From assembly GCA_036504335.1 (NCBI GenBank), contig DASXVJ010000035.1, positions 62,001-126,000 of the forward strand: 64,000 nt of DNA. The letters run 5' to 3'. Both the position numbers and the translations under genes were made by a program. The stretch is from Fen-183 sp036504335. GTDB taxonomy: Bacteria > Acidobacteriota > Thermoanaerobaculia > UBA5066. Shown here piece by piece: positions 7,505-15,773 of this stretch (position 1 is its first letter; every line of letters starts with the position of its first letter). The notes beneath the pieces are model-generated. The model did not search any database. It was not told where the DNA came from and was given only the letters and a program-made list of their open reading frames with translations.

Positions 7505-9190
7505 ATGCCGAACTCGAACGCCTCCAACCGCCGCCCGGACGGGCTGCGCGGGATGCCGCTTCTCCAGTCCCCCGCGTGGAACAAGGGGACGGCGTTCACG
7601 GCCGCCGAGCGCACGCGCCTCGGCCTCCACGGGCTCCTGCCGCACCAGATCGAGACGATCGACGACCAGCTCGTACGCGCCTACGAGGCCCATCTCGCCA
7701 AGCGGACGCCTCTCGGGCGGCACATCCAGCTGCGCGCGCTGCAGGACACGAACGAGATCCTCTTCTACCGTCTCCTCCTCGCCCACATCGAGGAGATGCT
7801 GCCGATCGTCTACACGCCCGTCGTCGCCGAGGCGTGCCAGCAGTTCAGCCACATCTACCGGCGCCCGCGCGGCCTCTTCATCCCGTACGACATGCGCGAC
7901 TCGATTCCCGAGCTCCTGCGCAACCGCCCGAATCCGGACGTCGACGTCGTCGTCGTGACGGACGGCGAGAGGATCCTCGGCATCGGCGACCAGGGCGTCG
8001 GCGGCCTCGGCATCCCGATCGGCAAGCTGACGCTCTACACGCTCATCGGCGGCGTCCCGCCGGCGCGCACGCTTCCGATCGTCCTCGACGTCGGGACGAA
8101 CAACGAGGAGCTGCTCAAGGACCCGCAGTACTTCGGCTGCCGCCAGAAGCGCGTCTCGGGCGACGCGTACCTCGAGTTCGTCGACCGGTTCGTCGAGGCC
8201 GTAAAGCAGGAGCTGCCCGGGACGCTCCTTCAGTGGGAGGACTTCGCGACGCCGAACGCGCGTCCGCTCCTGAACCGCTACCGCGATTCGCTCCTCACGT
8301 TCAACGACGACATCCAGGGCACCGCCGCGGTCGCGCTCGGCGCGCTCCTCGCGGCGACGCACGTCGCAGGAAGAAGCCTGCGCGAGCAGACGATCGTCTT
8401 CCTCGGCGCCGGCTCGGCGGCCATCGGAGTCGCCGACACCCTCCGGGCGGCCATGGTCGCCGACGGGCTCGCCGACCTCGAGGCGCGCCGCCGTTTCTGG
8501 GTCGTGGACGTGAACGGGCTCCTCGTGGACACGCGGAGCGATCTCGCGCCCGAACAGCGCGTCTACGCGCGCGCGGCGGAGGACGTCGCGGGCCTTCCGC
8601 GCCCGCACGGCGGCGCGATCGGCCTCGCGGACGTGATCCACGGCGTCGAAGCGACGGCGCTCATCGGCCTCTCGACCGCGGCCGGCGCGTTCACCGAGGC
8701 GATCGTGCGCGAAATGGCCGGGAAGACGCCGCGGCCGGTCATCTTCCCGCTCTCGAACCCGACCGCGCGGGCGGAAGCGCGCCCCGAGGACCTCATCAAG
8801 TGGACGGACGGCCGCGCGCTCGTCGCGACCGGGTCGCCCTGCCCGCCCGCGGTCCTCGGCGGGCGCGCCTGGATCATTTCGCAGTGCAACAACGTCTTCA
8901 TCTTCCCCGCCGTCGGCCTCGGCGTCGCCGCCGCGGGAGCGCGGCGCGTCTCCGACGGGATGCTGCTCGCCGCGGCCCGGCGCCTCGCGGAGCTCTCGCC
9001 CGCGCTGGCGGATCCCGCCGCGTCGCTCCTGCCGCCGCTCGGCGAGCTCCGGGGCGTCGCCGTGGAGGTCGCGTGCGCGGTCGCGGAAGCGGCCGTGCGC
9101 GAGGGCCTCGCACCGGCCGCTGCCGCCGAGCAGATTCGCGCCGGCGTCGTCGCGCGCCAGTGGTTCCCCGCCTACGACGAGGAACCCTGA
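7505..9190 (+). CDS. maeA: NAD-dependent malic enzyme
   Basis: Oxidative decarboxylation of malate to pyruvate with NAD; 561 residues, close to E. coli MaeA (565). Signature features: YTPVVAEACQQF near residue 100, RGLFIPYDMR, the malic signature GDQGVGGLGIPIGKL, the metal/substrate loop WEDFATPNA, FNDDIQGTAAVALGALLAA, the NAD-binding FLGAGSAAIGVAD, and FPLSNPTARAEARPEDL. It starts 11 bases after rsmH and may be co-transcribed. No frameshift or missing key motif was seen. Confidence 0.94.
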   Translation: MPNSNASNRRPDGLRGMPLLQSPAWNKGTAFTAAERTRLGLHGLLPHQIETIDDQLVRAYEAHLAKRTPLGRHIQLRALQDTNEILFYRLLLAHIEEMLPIVYTPVVAEACQQFSHIYRRPRGLFIPYDMRDSIPELLRNRPNPDVDVVVVTDGERILGIGDQGVGGLGIPIGKLTLYTLIGGVPPARTLPIVLDVGTNNEELLKDPQYFGCRQKRVSGDAYLEFVDRFVEAVKQELPGTLLQWEDFATPNARPLLNRYRDSLLTFNDDIQGTAAVALGALLAATHVAGRSLREQTIVFLGAGSAAIGVADTLRAAMVADGLADLEARRRFWVVDVNGLLVDTRSDLAPEQRVYARAAEDVAGLPRPHGGAIGLADVIHGVEATALIGLSTAAGAFTEAIVREMAGKTPRPVIFPLSNPTARAEARPEDLIKWTDGRALVATGSPCPPAVLGGRAWIISQCNNVFIFPAVGLGVAAAGARRVSDGMLLAAARRLAELSPALADPAASLLPPLGELRGVAVEVACAVAEAAVREGLAPAAAAEQIRAGVVARQWFPAYDEEP

Positions 9191-9200
9191 CGCTCGAACC

Positions 9201-12200
9201 CTACGGCTTCTGCGCCGCCATGTCGGGAGGGACGGGGACCTTCGGATCCTTCCAGGCGCCCGGCTTCTTCAGCTCCTCGAGGAGGACCGCGACGCCCTTC
9301 TCGAGCGTCGGATCGCCGCCCTTGAGGCGCGAGCCCGCGTCGTCGAAGACCTCGATGTCGGGCGCGACACCCTCGTTCTCGACGACCCACTTCCCGTCGC
9401 GGTCGTAGATCCGGAACGACGGAACCTGCACGGCGCCGCCGTCCACGAGCGACGGGCCCCCGGAGAGCCCGATGAGGCCGCCCCACGTGCGCGTCCCGAT
9501 GACGGGCCCGAGGCCGTTCACGCGGAAGAAGTACGGCAGCGCGTCGCCGCCCGACGACGAGTAGGAGTTGACGAGCATGGCCTTGGGGCCGTCGTGGGCG
9601 AAGCCCGGCGCGCGGTTGCTCTCGAGGCCGCGGCGCGCCCAGAACGCGAGCGTCTTGCGCGAGAAGACCTCGATCATCCGGTCCGGGATGAAGCCGCCGC
9701 CGTTGTAGCGGTCGTCGATGAGGAGCGCGGGCTTTCCCGCCTGCGAATAGAAGAGCTTCTGGAGCATCCGGTTGCCCGGCTGCGCCGTGTCCGGGAGGTG
9801 GAGGTAGCCGACCTTGCCGCCGGAGAGCCGGTCGACCATCGCCATGCGGCTCTTCACCCAGTCGAGGTAGCGCAGGTTCTGCTCGGACGTGATCGTCCGG
9901 ACCTGGACGGTGCGCGCGCCCTCCTTCGAAGGCTTGTCCGACACGAGCAGGGAGACGAGCTTCCCTCCCTTGCCCTCGAGGAGCCGGTACGGGTTGTCCG
10001 CGGTCGTGAGGTCGCGGCCGTCGATCGCGAGGAGGAAGCTCCCTTCCTTCACGCCCACGCCGGGCTCCGTGAGAGGCGAGCGCCAGGCGTCGTCCCAGTT
10101 CTCGCCCGCGAAGACCTTCGCGATGCGATAGCGGCCGGACGCGTCGGCCGCGAACTCGCAGCCGAGCATCCCGCCCGCGACGCGCGGCACCTTCGGCTCG
10201 TCGCCGTTCGCGACGTACGTGTGCCCCGCCTCCAGCTCGCCCATGATCTCGCCGAAGAGGAAGTCGAGGTCGGCGCGGTGCGCGACGTACGGGACGAGCG
10301 CGCCGTACCGCTTCTTCAGGCCGGCCCAGTCCGTGCCGTGCATCTTCTCGTCGTAGAACCAGTCGCGGACGATGCGCCAGGCGTCGTCCCACATCTGCTT
10401 CGTCTCGGCCGCGACGTCGAGCTTCACCCTCAGGCCCGAGAGGTCGAGCTTGCCGTCTCCTGCCTTCAGGGGAGCCTTGGCGTCCGTCACGAACCAGTCG
10501 GAGCCGACGCGGGTGAGGATCTTCTTTCCGTCGCGCGAGAGCTCCCAGCCCGCGATTCCGTCGAGGGCCTTCTCTTCCTTGCGCTCCTTGAGGTCGAAGC
10601 GATAGAGGGAACGTCCTCCGCCTGGGCCGGCTCCCCCGCCGTCGGGGTCCGCACCGCGGACGTACCAGACGGCGTCCGTCGTCGCGGCCATCTCCGGATA
10701 GTTCCCGGCGGGGACGCCGGGCAGCGCCTGCGTGCGAAGGACGAAACCGTCCGCGTCGACCACGGTCGGAGACGCGTCCTTCTTTTCGGGTTTTTCGTCC
10801 TTCTTCCTGTCGGCATCCTTCTCGGCCTTGTCCTTCGCGTCCGTCCCCTTTTCCTCGTCGTTCTTCGGCGGGAAGAGGGACGGCGTGCCGGCCGCGAGCG
10901 CTGCGACGTAGACGCGCGTCGCGCGGGGGTACACGTAGTTGAACTCGAAGGCCGAGAAGACGAGCGGGTAGTCGCGCTCGGAGAGGAAGAAGAGGTACTT
11001 GCCGTCGGCGGAGAACGCGGGGTTGTGGTCGCGCGTCAGCCCGTCGCCGAGCGGGAACGCCTTCTTCGACTCGGCGGACCACACGGCGATCCCCGGGAGG
11101 CGCGTCGGATGGCTCTTTTCGTATGCGAGCCACTTCGAGTCGGGCGACCAGGTGTACGTGTCGAGGTCCTCGCGGGCGCCCGTGTCGACGTCGGCAATCC
11201 CGCCGGACTCCACGTCGAGGACGCGCAGGCGGTGCTTCCGGTCGCCGTACGCGAGCTTCCTCCCGTCCGGGCTCCACGCGGGATCGAACTTCCATGGCGC
11301 GCCGTCCTTCGTGAGCTGTTTCGGCTCGCCGGAGCCGTCGGCCGCGCGGATCCAGATCTCGTACTCGCCGGTCGCGTCCGAGAGGTACGCGATCTTCTTC
11401 CCGTCCGGCGACCAGGCGGGCGAGCGCTCGCGCACGCCCTGCGTGTCCGTGAGGGCGCGCGTCTGGCCGTCCTTCGCGGGCACGCTGAAGAGGTCGCCGC
11501 GCGCCTCGAGGATCACCCGGGCGCCGCTCGGCGAGAGGCTCGCGCCGCGGACGAACTCCTTGACGTCCTTCCACGCCGTCCCGAGCGGGGCGCGGTCCGA
11601 CGCGAGCGTGATCGCGATCTTCGCGGCCTTCTCCGTCTTCGGGTCGAGGCGCCAGACGTACCCGCCGTTCATGAAGACGATCGCGCTCCGGTCCGAGGCG
11701 AGCGACGGCCACAGCACGTCGAAGTCGGTGAACGCCGTCACCTTCCGCGTCTTCTTCGTCTTCACGTCGTAGCCGAAGAGATTGAGCGTGTGGTCGCGGT
11801 CGGACGTGAACCAGATCGTGTCCCCGTTCCACATCGGGAAGTTGTCGGTGCCCTTCCAGTCCGTGATGCGCTCGGAGGCCTTCGAAGCGAAGTCGTAGAC
11901 GTAGACGTCCTGCGCGCGCCCGCCGAGCGTCCGCTTCCACGTCCGGAACTCGCGGTCCACCGGGCAGTACGCGAGCTTCGTCCCGTCCGGCGAGAAGGAG
12001 GCCGAGCCGCCCTCCGGGATCTCGAGCGGCGTCTCGAGGCCGCCCTTCGGGTCGACCGTGAAGTACCGGCCCATGCGGCTGTTCCATGGAACACGGTTCA
12101 TCCGGACGAGGATCCTCCCGTCCCTCGTCCAGCCCATCACCCAGTCGTCGAAGCCGCCGCGTGGCGGCATCGGCCCCGCGTCGTTGTAGAACGTGAGCTG

Positions 12201-12518
12201 CTTCGGCTCGCCGCCCCACGACGGAATCACGAAGACCTGGCGCGTCCCCGAGTACTCGCCCGAGAACGCGATCCATTTTCCGTCGGGCGAGATCTTCGGG
12301 AAGATCTCCTGTCCGGCGTGCGTCGTGAGGCGGTATGCGGCGCCGCCCGCGATGGGCGCGCGCCAGAGGTCGCCCGCGTAGGTGAAGACGACGAAGTCGC
12401 CCCACGCGTCCGGGTAGCGCAGGAGGCGCGCTTCGGGCGGGCCGTCCGCGCGGAGGGCCGGGGCGAGGGCGAGAAACACGAGCAGCGACGCGGAGAAGAG
12501 GCGCAGGCGGTATCTCAT
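9201..12518 (-). CDS. Tricorn protease homologue (S41 family peptidase), exported
   Basis: Large serine protease of about 1105 residues that degrades oligopeptides. An N-terminal signal peptide (MRYRLRLFSASLLVFLALAP) indicates a periplasmic rather than cytosolic location. Beta-propeller repeats follow, with many SPDGKWIA-type blades (SPDGTKLAY, SPDGKKIAY, SADGKYLFF), then a second propeller, the core His in GELEAGHTYV, a PDZ domain (GVGVKEGSFLLAIDG) and the S41 catalytic region with the nucleophile in NSYSSSGGDALPYFF and acidic ENEGVAPDIEV. A Lys/Glu-rich linker near 10,770-10,870 separates the propellers. The ATG at 12518 gives the cleanest signal peptide; 12530 is also possible. Confidence 0.9.
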   Translation of the reverse strand: MRYRLRLFSASLLVFLALAPALRADGPPEARLLRYPDAWGDFVVFTYAGDLWRAPIAGGAAYRLTTHAGQEIFPKISPDGKWIAFSGEYSGTRQVFVIPSWGGEPKQLTFYNDAGPMPPRGGFDDWVMGWTRDGRILVRMNRVPWNSRMGRYFTVDPKGGLETPLEIPEGGSASFSPDGTKLAYCPVDREFRTWKRTLGGRAQDVYVYDFASKASERITDWKGTDNFPMWNGDTIWFTSDRDHTLNLFGYDVKTKKTRKVTAFTDFDVLWPSLASDRSAIVFMNGGYVWRLDPKTEKAAKIAITLASDRAPLGTAWKDVKEFVRGASLSPSGARVILEARGDLFSVPAKDGQTRALTDTQGVRERSPAWSPDGKKIAYLSDATGEYEIWIRAADGSGEPKQLTKDGAPWKFDPAWSPDGRKLAYGDRKHRLRVLDVESGGIADVDTGAREDLDTYTWSPDSKWLAYEKSHPTRLPGIAVWSAESKKAFPLGDGLTRDHNPAFSADGKYLFFLSERDYPLVFSAFEFNYVYPRATRVYVAALAAGTPSLFPPKNDEEKGTDAKDKAEKDADRKKDEKPEKKDASPTVVDADGFVLRTQALPGVPAGNYPEMAATTDAVWYVRGADPDGGGAGPGGGRSLYRFDLKERKEEKALDGIAGWELSRDGKKILTRVGSDWFVTDAKAPLKAGDGKLDLSGLRVKLDVAAETKQMWDDAWRIVRDWFYDEKMHGTDWAGLKKRYGALVPYVAHRADLDFLFGEIMGELEAGHTYVANGDEPKVPRVAGGMLGCEFAADASGRYRIAKVFAGENWDDAWRSPLTEPGVGVKEGSFLLAIDGRDLTTADNPYRLLEGKGGKLVSLLVSDKPSKEGARTVQVRTITSEQNLRYLDWVKSRMAMVDRLSGGKVGYLHLPDTAQPGNRMLQKLFYSQAGKPALLIDDRYNGGGFIPDRMIEVFSRKTLAFWARRGLESNRAPGFAHDGPKAMLVNSYSSSGGDALPYFFRVNGLGPVIGTRTWGGLIGLSGGPSLVDGGAVQVPSFRIYDRDGKWVVENEGVAPDIEVFDDAGSRLKGGDPTLEKGVAVLLEELKKPGAWKDPKVPVPPDMAAQKP

Positions 12519-12563
12519 CGTCTGGAGCATACGTCCGGGCAACGAAAGAGTTTTGCTTCGGAC

Positions 12564-12581
12564 CGCGCGCTTTCGCGCGCG
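12564..12581. repeat. Short perfect inverted repeat between divergent genes
   Basis: Seven-base arms CGCGCGC and GCGCGCG around a TTTC loop, between the tricorn and M64 peptidase genes. It could be an operator or chance in GC-rich DNA. Confidence 0.3.
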
Positions 12582-12583
12582 AC

Positions 12584-12610
12584 GGGAGTTTTTCTTAGAA
12601 GGTGATTAGG
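12584..12610 (+). repeat. Dispersed AT-rich motif, copy 6, carrying a ribosome site
   Basis: GAGTTTTTCTTAGAAGGTG shares TTTTCTTAGAAGGTG with copies 2 and 8. Its AGAAGG is placed eight bases before the ATG at 12611 and is the only good Shine-Dalgarno for the M64 peptidase gene. It faces copy 7. Confidence 0.6.
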
Positions 12611-14080
12611 ATGCGGAGCATGAACCTCCGCAGAAGCATCATCGTCGCGGCCTGCGTAGCGGTCTCCCTCTTCCCATTCGCAGAAATCTCCTTTTCTTCT
12701 TCTGTCTCCTCCCCCGCCGCCTTCGACGCCGCGTTCGCGCGGCGGACGATGCGGCTGGACCTCTTCCACACGGGTGGCCCGAAGGGCGAAGTCGTCGCCG
12801 TCGCCGGCGCGGGCGCGGTGGACGACGGGCCGTGGTCCGGGAGCCTGACGCGCCTCCTCGACGACGCGAACCTCGGGACGCACTTCTTCGAGGTCCGAGA
12901 CCCGAAGACGAACCGCGTCCTCTACTCGCGCGGGTATTCCTCGATGTACGCCGAGTGGGAGACGACGGGCGAGCCGAAGAAGGCCTCGCGCACGTTCCCC
13001 GAGTCGCTGCGCTTCCCGTGGCCGAAGGAGCCCGTCCAGGTCGTCCTCTCGCGGCGGGACTCCGAAAACGTCTTCCAGCCCTTCTTCTCGACGACCGTCG
13101 ACCCTGCCGCCGCGAACCCCGCGGCGCGCGCGCCACTCGGCAGGGTCTGGACGGTGTTCGAGAACGGTCCGGCGACCGAAAAGCTCGACCTCCTCATGCT
13201 CGGCGAGGGCTACGCCGAGAAGGACCTGCCGAAGTTCCACTCGGACGTGAAGAAGCTCGTCGACCTGCTCTTCTCGTACGAGCCCTTCAAGTCGCGGCGC
13301 GGGGACTTCAACGTCCGCGCGCTCGACCTGCCGTCGTCCGAGACGGGCGTCTTCCGGCCCGACTCGAAGATCTTCCGCCGCACGCCGCTCTCGGCGCAGT
13401 ACGGGATCTTCGGCTCGGAGCGCTACGTCCTCACGTACGACGACCGCGCGCTGCGCGAGGCGGCCGCGGCGGCGCCGTACGACTTCCTCGAGATCCTCGT
13501 GAACGACGCGCGTTACGGCGGCGGCGGGATCTTCAACGCCCAGGCGACTGCGGCGGTCGACTCCTCGTGGGCCGAATACCTCTTCGTCCACGAGTTCGGC
13601 CACCACTTCGCGGCCCTCGCGGACGAGTACTACACGTCCGACGTCGCGTACGAGACGGGCATGAACGGCGAGAAACCGGAGCCGTGGGAGCCGAACGTCA
13701 CGGCGCTGAAGGATCCGAAGAAGCTGAAATGGGCGGACCTCGTCGAGGCCGGGACGCCGCTTCCGACCCCGTGGGAGAAAGAGACGTTCGAGAAGCGGAG
13801 CCGCGAGATCCAGAAGACGCGCCGCGCGATCGTCGCGGCCGGCAAGCCGCCCTCGGCCCTCGACGAGCTGTTCCGCGAGGAGGCGAAGGAAGAGACGGCC
13901 CTCCTCGGCTCGATGAAGTGGTCCGGCAAGGTCGGCGCGTTCGAGGGCGCGGCGTACGAGGCGAAGGGCCTCTACCGCTCGTCGGCCGACTGCATCATGT
14001 TCACGCGCGACAACGTGGGCTTCTGCCCCGTCTGCCGTCGCGCGATCACGCGGATCATCGACCAGTACGCGAGGCCGTAA
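12611..14080 (+). CDS. Exported M64-family metallopeptidase (IgA-peptidase-like)
   Basis: Zinc peptidase of MEROPS family M64, 489 residues, exported (MNLRRSIIVAACVAVSLFPF). An N-terminal beta domain of about 110 residues precedes the peptidase domain. Visible features are LDLLMLGEGYAEKDLPKFHSD, the zinc site LFVHEFGHHFAALADEYY near residue 325, and a C-terminal Cys-rich CIMFTRDNVGFCPVC. This family cleaves immunoglobulin A in gut bacteria, but environmental members have unknown substrates. The start at 12611 is chosen for its spacing to AGAAGG; ATG 12620 is a near alternative. Copy 7 of the dispersed motif encodes AEISFSSSVSS right after the signal peptide. Confidence 0.88.
   Translation: MRSMNLRRSIIVAACVAVSLFPFAEISFSSSVSSPAAFDAAFARRTMRLDLFHTGGPKGEVVAVAGAGAVDDGPWSGSLTRLLDDANLGTHFFEVRDPKTNRVLYSRGYSSMYAEWETTGEPKKASRTFPESLRFPWPKEPVQVVLSRRDSENVFQPFFSTTVDPAAANPAARAPLGRVWTVFENGPATEKLDLLMLGEGYAEKDLPKFHSDVKKLVDLLFSYEPFKSRRGDFNVRALDLPSSETGVFRPDSKIFRRTPLSAQYGIFGSERYVLTYDDRALREAAAAAPYDFLEILVNDARYGGGGIFNAQATAAVDSSWAEYLFVHEFGHHFAALADEYYTSDVAYETGMNGEKPEPWEPNVTALKDPKKLKWADLVEAGTPLPTPWEKETFEKRSREIQKTRRAIVAAGKPPSALDELFREEAKEETALLGSMKWSGKVGAFEGAAYEAKGLYRSSADCIMFTRDNVGFCPVCRRAITRIIDQYARP
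12674..12709 (-). repeat. Dispersed AT-rich motif, copy 7
   Basis: The minus strand reads a purine-rich run followed by GGAGATTTCTGCGAATGGG. It is a more divergent copy, placed just after the signal-peptide codons of the M64 peptidase and facing copy 6. Confidence 0.5.
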
Positions 14081-14125
14081 ACCGTCCCGCGACCGGAGGC
14101 GGCTCCTTCGCGGCAGGAGGTTTCC

Positions 14126-14674
14126 ATGGAAAGTTCCCTCTTCGCCCTGCTGCTCACCCTCCTCGGCGGGGGCGCGCCCGCACCGGCGGCGCAATGGCCG
14201 GCGCCGAAGGCGCCCGTCATCCCCGCGGCGGACGGGTACGTGGTGATCCCGAATGCGGCGGTCCCCCCCGACCCCGCCCACTCCTACCGCGCGATCTTCG
14301 ACGCCACGAAGGCCGCTCGCGATCCGAAGGAACTGGCGCCCGCTCTCAACATGGCCGGCTCGGAACTGAATGCCTTCGGCGTCGCAGGCGTCCGTCCGTC
14401 TCACGTCCACTTCGCGGTCGTCTTTCACGGGGCCGCGCTCGACGCGCTGCTCGACGACAGCCACTACAAGGCGAAGTTCGGCGTGACCAACCCGAACCTG
14501 CCCGTTCTCGAGCAGTTTCGGAAGGCGGGCGTGGAGCTGTTCGTCTGCGGACAGAACCTGGCCTTCGAGCACATCGACCCCGCGACTCTCTCCCCGTCCG
14601 TCGCCGTCGCGAGCGACGCCCTGATCGTCCTCATCGCATACCAGAACCGGGGGTACGCGCTCCTCAGCTTCTAG
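14126..14674 (+). CDS. Exported DsrE/DsrF-like protein
   Basis: A 182-residue exported protein (MESSLFALLLTLLGGG followed by Pro/Ala) with a DsrE-like alpha/beta fold. Visible are HVHFAVVFHGAALDALL, typical of the second strand, and VELFVCGQNLAF carrying the single conserved Cys of this family. The ribosome site GGAGG lies seven bases before ATG. DsrE-fold proteins move sulfur as persulfide, but many exported single-Cys members have no known substrate. It stands alone between the M64 peptidase and convergent DinB genes. Confidence 0.78.
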   Translation: MESSLFALLLTLLGGGAPAPAAQWPAPKAPVIPAADGYVVIPNAAVPPDPAHSYRAIFDATKAARDPKELAPALNMAGSELNAFGVAGVRPSHVHFAVVFHGAALDALLDDSHYKAKFGVTNPNLPVLEQFRKAGVELFVCGQNLAFEHIDPATLSPSVAVASDALIVLIAYQNRGYALLSF

Positions 14675-14693
14675 GGGCCGACCGCTCCTCGAC

Positions 14694-15221
14694 TCAGCCC
14701 CAGCCCATCCGCGCACGCAGCGACGTCACGTGCGCCACGTGGTGGCGGCCGTGCCACGCGTAGAGCGCGAGGTTCTTCTCGAGCGGCACGACGCCGAGCT
14801 CGGGGTGGCGGAACGTGCGCTTCCACTCGGCCTCGCCGAGCGAGCGCAGGAACGCGACCCAGCGCTCGTGCACGGCGGCGAGGAGCGTGAGGGAGGTTGC
14901 GACGGGGACGGACGTCACGTCGGCGAGCTCCGCCCATGCGGCCTCGTCGTACGGCTTGATCGTCGGCGCGTCTTCCGTGACCGCGAGCTTGAAGCGCACG
15001 TAGGCGTTCACGTGGCTGTCGGGGACGTGGTGGACGACCTGCCGGACGGTCCAGCCGCCGGGCCGGTACGGCGTGTCGAGCTGCGCGTCCGCGAGGTCCT
15101 GGACGGCGGCCCGGAGCGCGGCGGGAGCGGCCGCGATCACGTCGATCCGCCGCGCGCGGTCCGTCGCGCCCGTCGGCCCTTCCCAGGCGAACTTCCCGAT
15201 CGGGTATGCGAGGTCGCTCAC
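14694..15221 (-). CDS. DinB-fold protein, YfiT / bacillithiol-transferase-like
   Basis: Four-helix metal-binding protein of 175 residues in the YfiT branch of the DinB superfamily. Diagnostic segments are PYRPGGWTVRQVVHHVPDSHVNAYVRFKLA, TIKPYDEAAWAEL, HERWVAFLRSL and YAWHGRHHVAHV, which contain the three metal-ligand histidines (HH…H in the first, HxxHH in the last). Relatives such as Bacillus BstA act as nickel-dependent thiol-S-transferases; the thiol used here is unknown. The start ATGA overlaps the stop of the second DinB-fold gene (15218-15221), so the two are translated together. Confidence 0.85.
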   Translation of the reverse strand: MSDLAYPIGKFAWEGPTGATDRARRIDVIAAAPAALRAAVQDLADAQLDTPYRPGGWTVRQVVHHVPDSHVNAYVRFKLAVTEDAPTIKPYDEAAWAELADVTSVPVATSLTLLAAVHERWVAFLRSLGEAEWKRTFRHPELGVVPLEKNLALYAWHGRHHVAHVTSLRARMGWG

Positions 15222-15697
15222 GGCTTCCGCCTCTCCGAGAAGAGCTTCTTCACGAGCTGGATCTGCCCCGCGTGGTAGAGATCGTGGGCGGCGACGCCCG
15301 CGATCGTCTCTGCCGCCGTCCAGGCGCCTCGCTTCACCCCGAAAGCCTCCTCGGGCATCGCCTCGACGGCCGCGACGAGGGCCCGGTGCGCCTCCTCGAG
15401 GACGGCCCGGGCCCCGAGGACGGCCGGGGCGGCCTTCACCCGGGGCTCGGGGAAGAAATTCGAGCCCTTCACGGGGAACGAGCCGCGCTTCTCGCCGGTG
15501 AGGCGCCTGCGCGCGACGTACTTCCAGTATGCCGCGTGGAGGACGAGGTCGTAGACGGTGTGGCGCCCGCGGCCGGGGCGGAAGAAGGCTTCCGCTGGCG
15601 TCAGCCCGCGGATCGCCCCGAGGAGGTTGGGCCCGTGCCAGGACCGGCCGTCGAAGGCGCGTCGGAGGGACGCCAGGAGCTGTTCACGCGTGTCCAT
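15218..15697 (-). CDS. DinB-family metal-dependent protein
   Basis: A 159-residue helical protein of the DinB superfamily. His residues expected as metal ligands are in YDLVLHAAYWKY and GVAAHDLYHAGQIQLVKKL. The order matches the DinB pattern of one His in helix 2 and an HxxxH near the C-terminus. It is the first gene of a two-gene unit with the YfiT-like gene, overlapping it by four bases. This family includes thiol transferases and stress-induced proteins; no specific activity is assigned. Confidence 0.82.
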   Translation of the reverse strand: MDTREQLLASLRRAFDGRSWHGPNLLGAIRGLTPAEAFFRPGRGRHTVYDLVLHAAYWKYVARRRLTGEKRGSFPVKGSNFFPEPRVKAAPAVLGARAVLEEAHRALVAAVEAMPEEAFGVKRGAWTAAETIAGVAAHDLYHAGQIQLVKKLFSERRKP

Positions 15698-15730
15698 GCG
15701 ACCAAACGTATACCGAAGTGAGCCGCCAGC

Positions 15731-15768
15731 CTCTTCAACTTTCTAAGAAAATCTTCGGTCCTCTTCGG
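15731..15768 (-). repeat. Dispersed AT-rich motif, copy 8 (intergenic)
   Basis: Core GAAGATTTTCTTAGAAAG at 15756-15739 (minus) differs at one base from copy 2 and is followed by TTGAAGAGG. It lies between the acyl-CoA dehydrogenase stop and the DinB gene start. No inverted partner is nearby. Confidence 0.65.
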
Positions 15769-15773
15769 ACCTC

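Noticed and set aside
10770..10870. AT-richer stretch in the tricorn gene as a motif cluster
   Set aside because: It encodes a Lys/Glu/Asp linker (DRKKDEKPEKKD); the AT-rich codons follow from AAG/GAA and do not fit the consensus.
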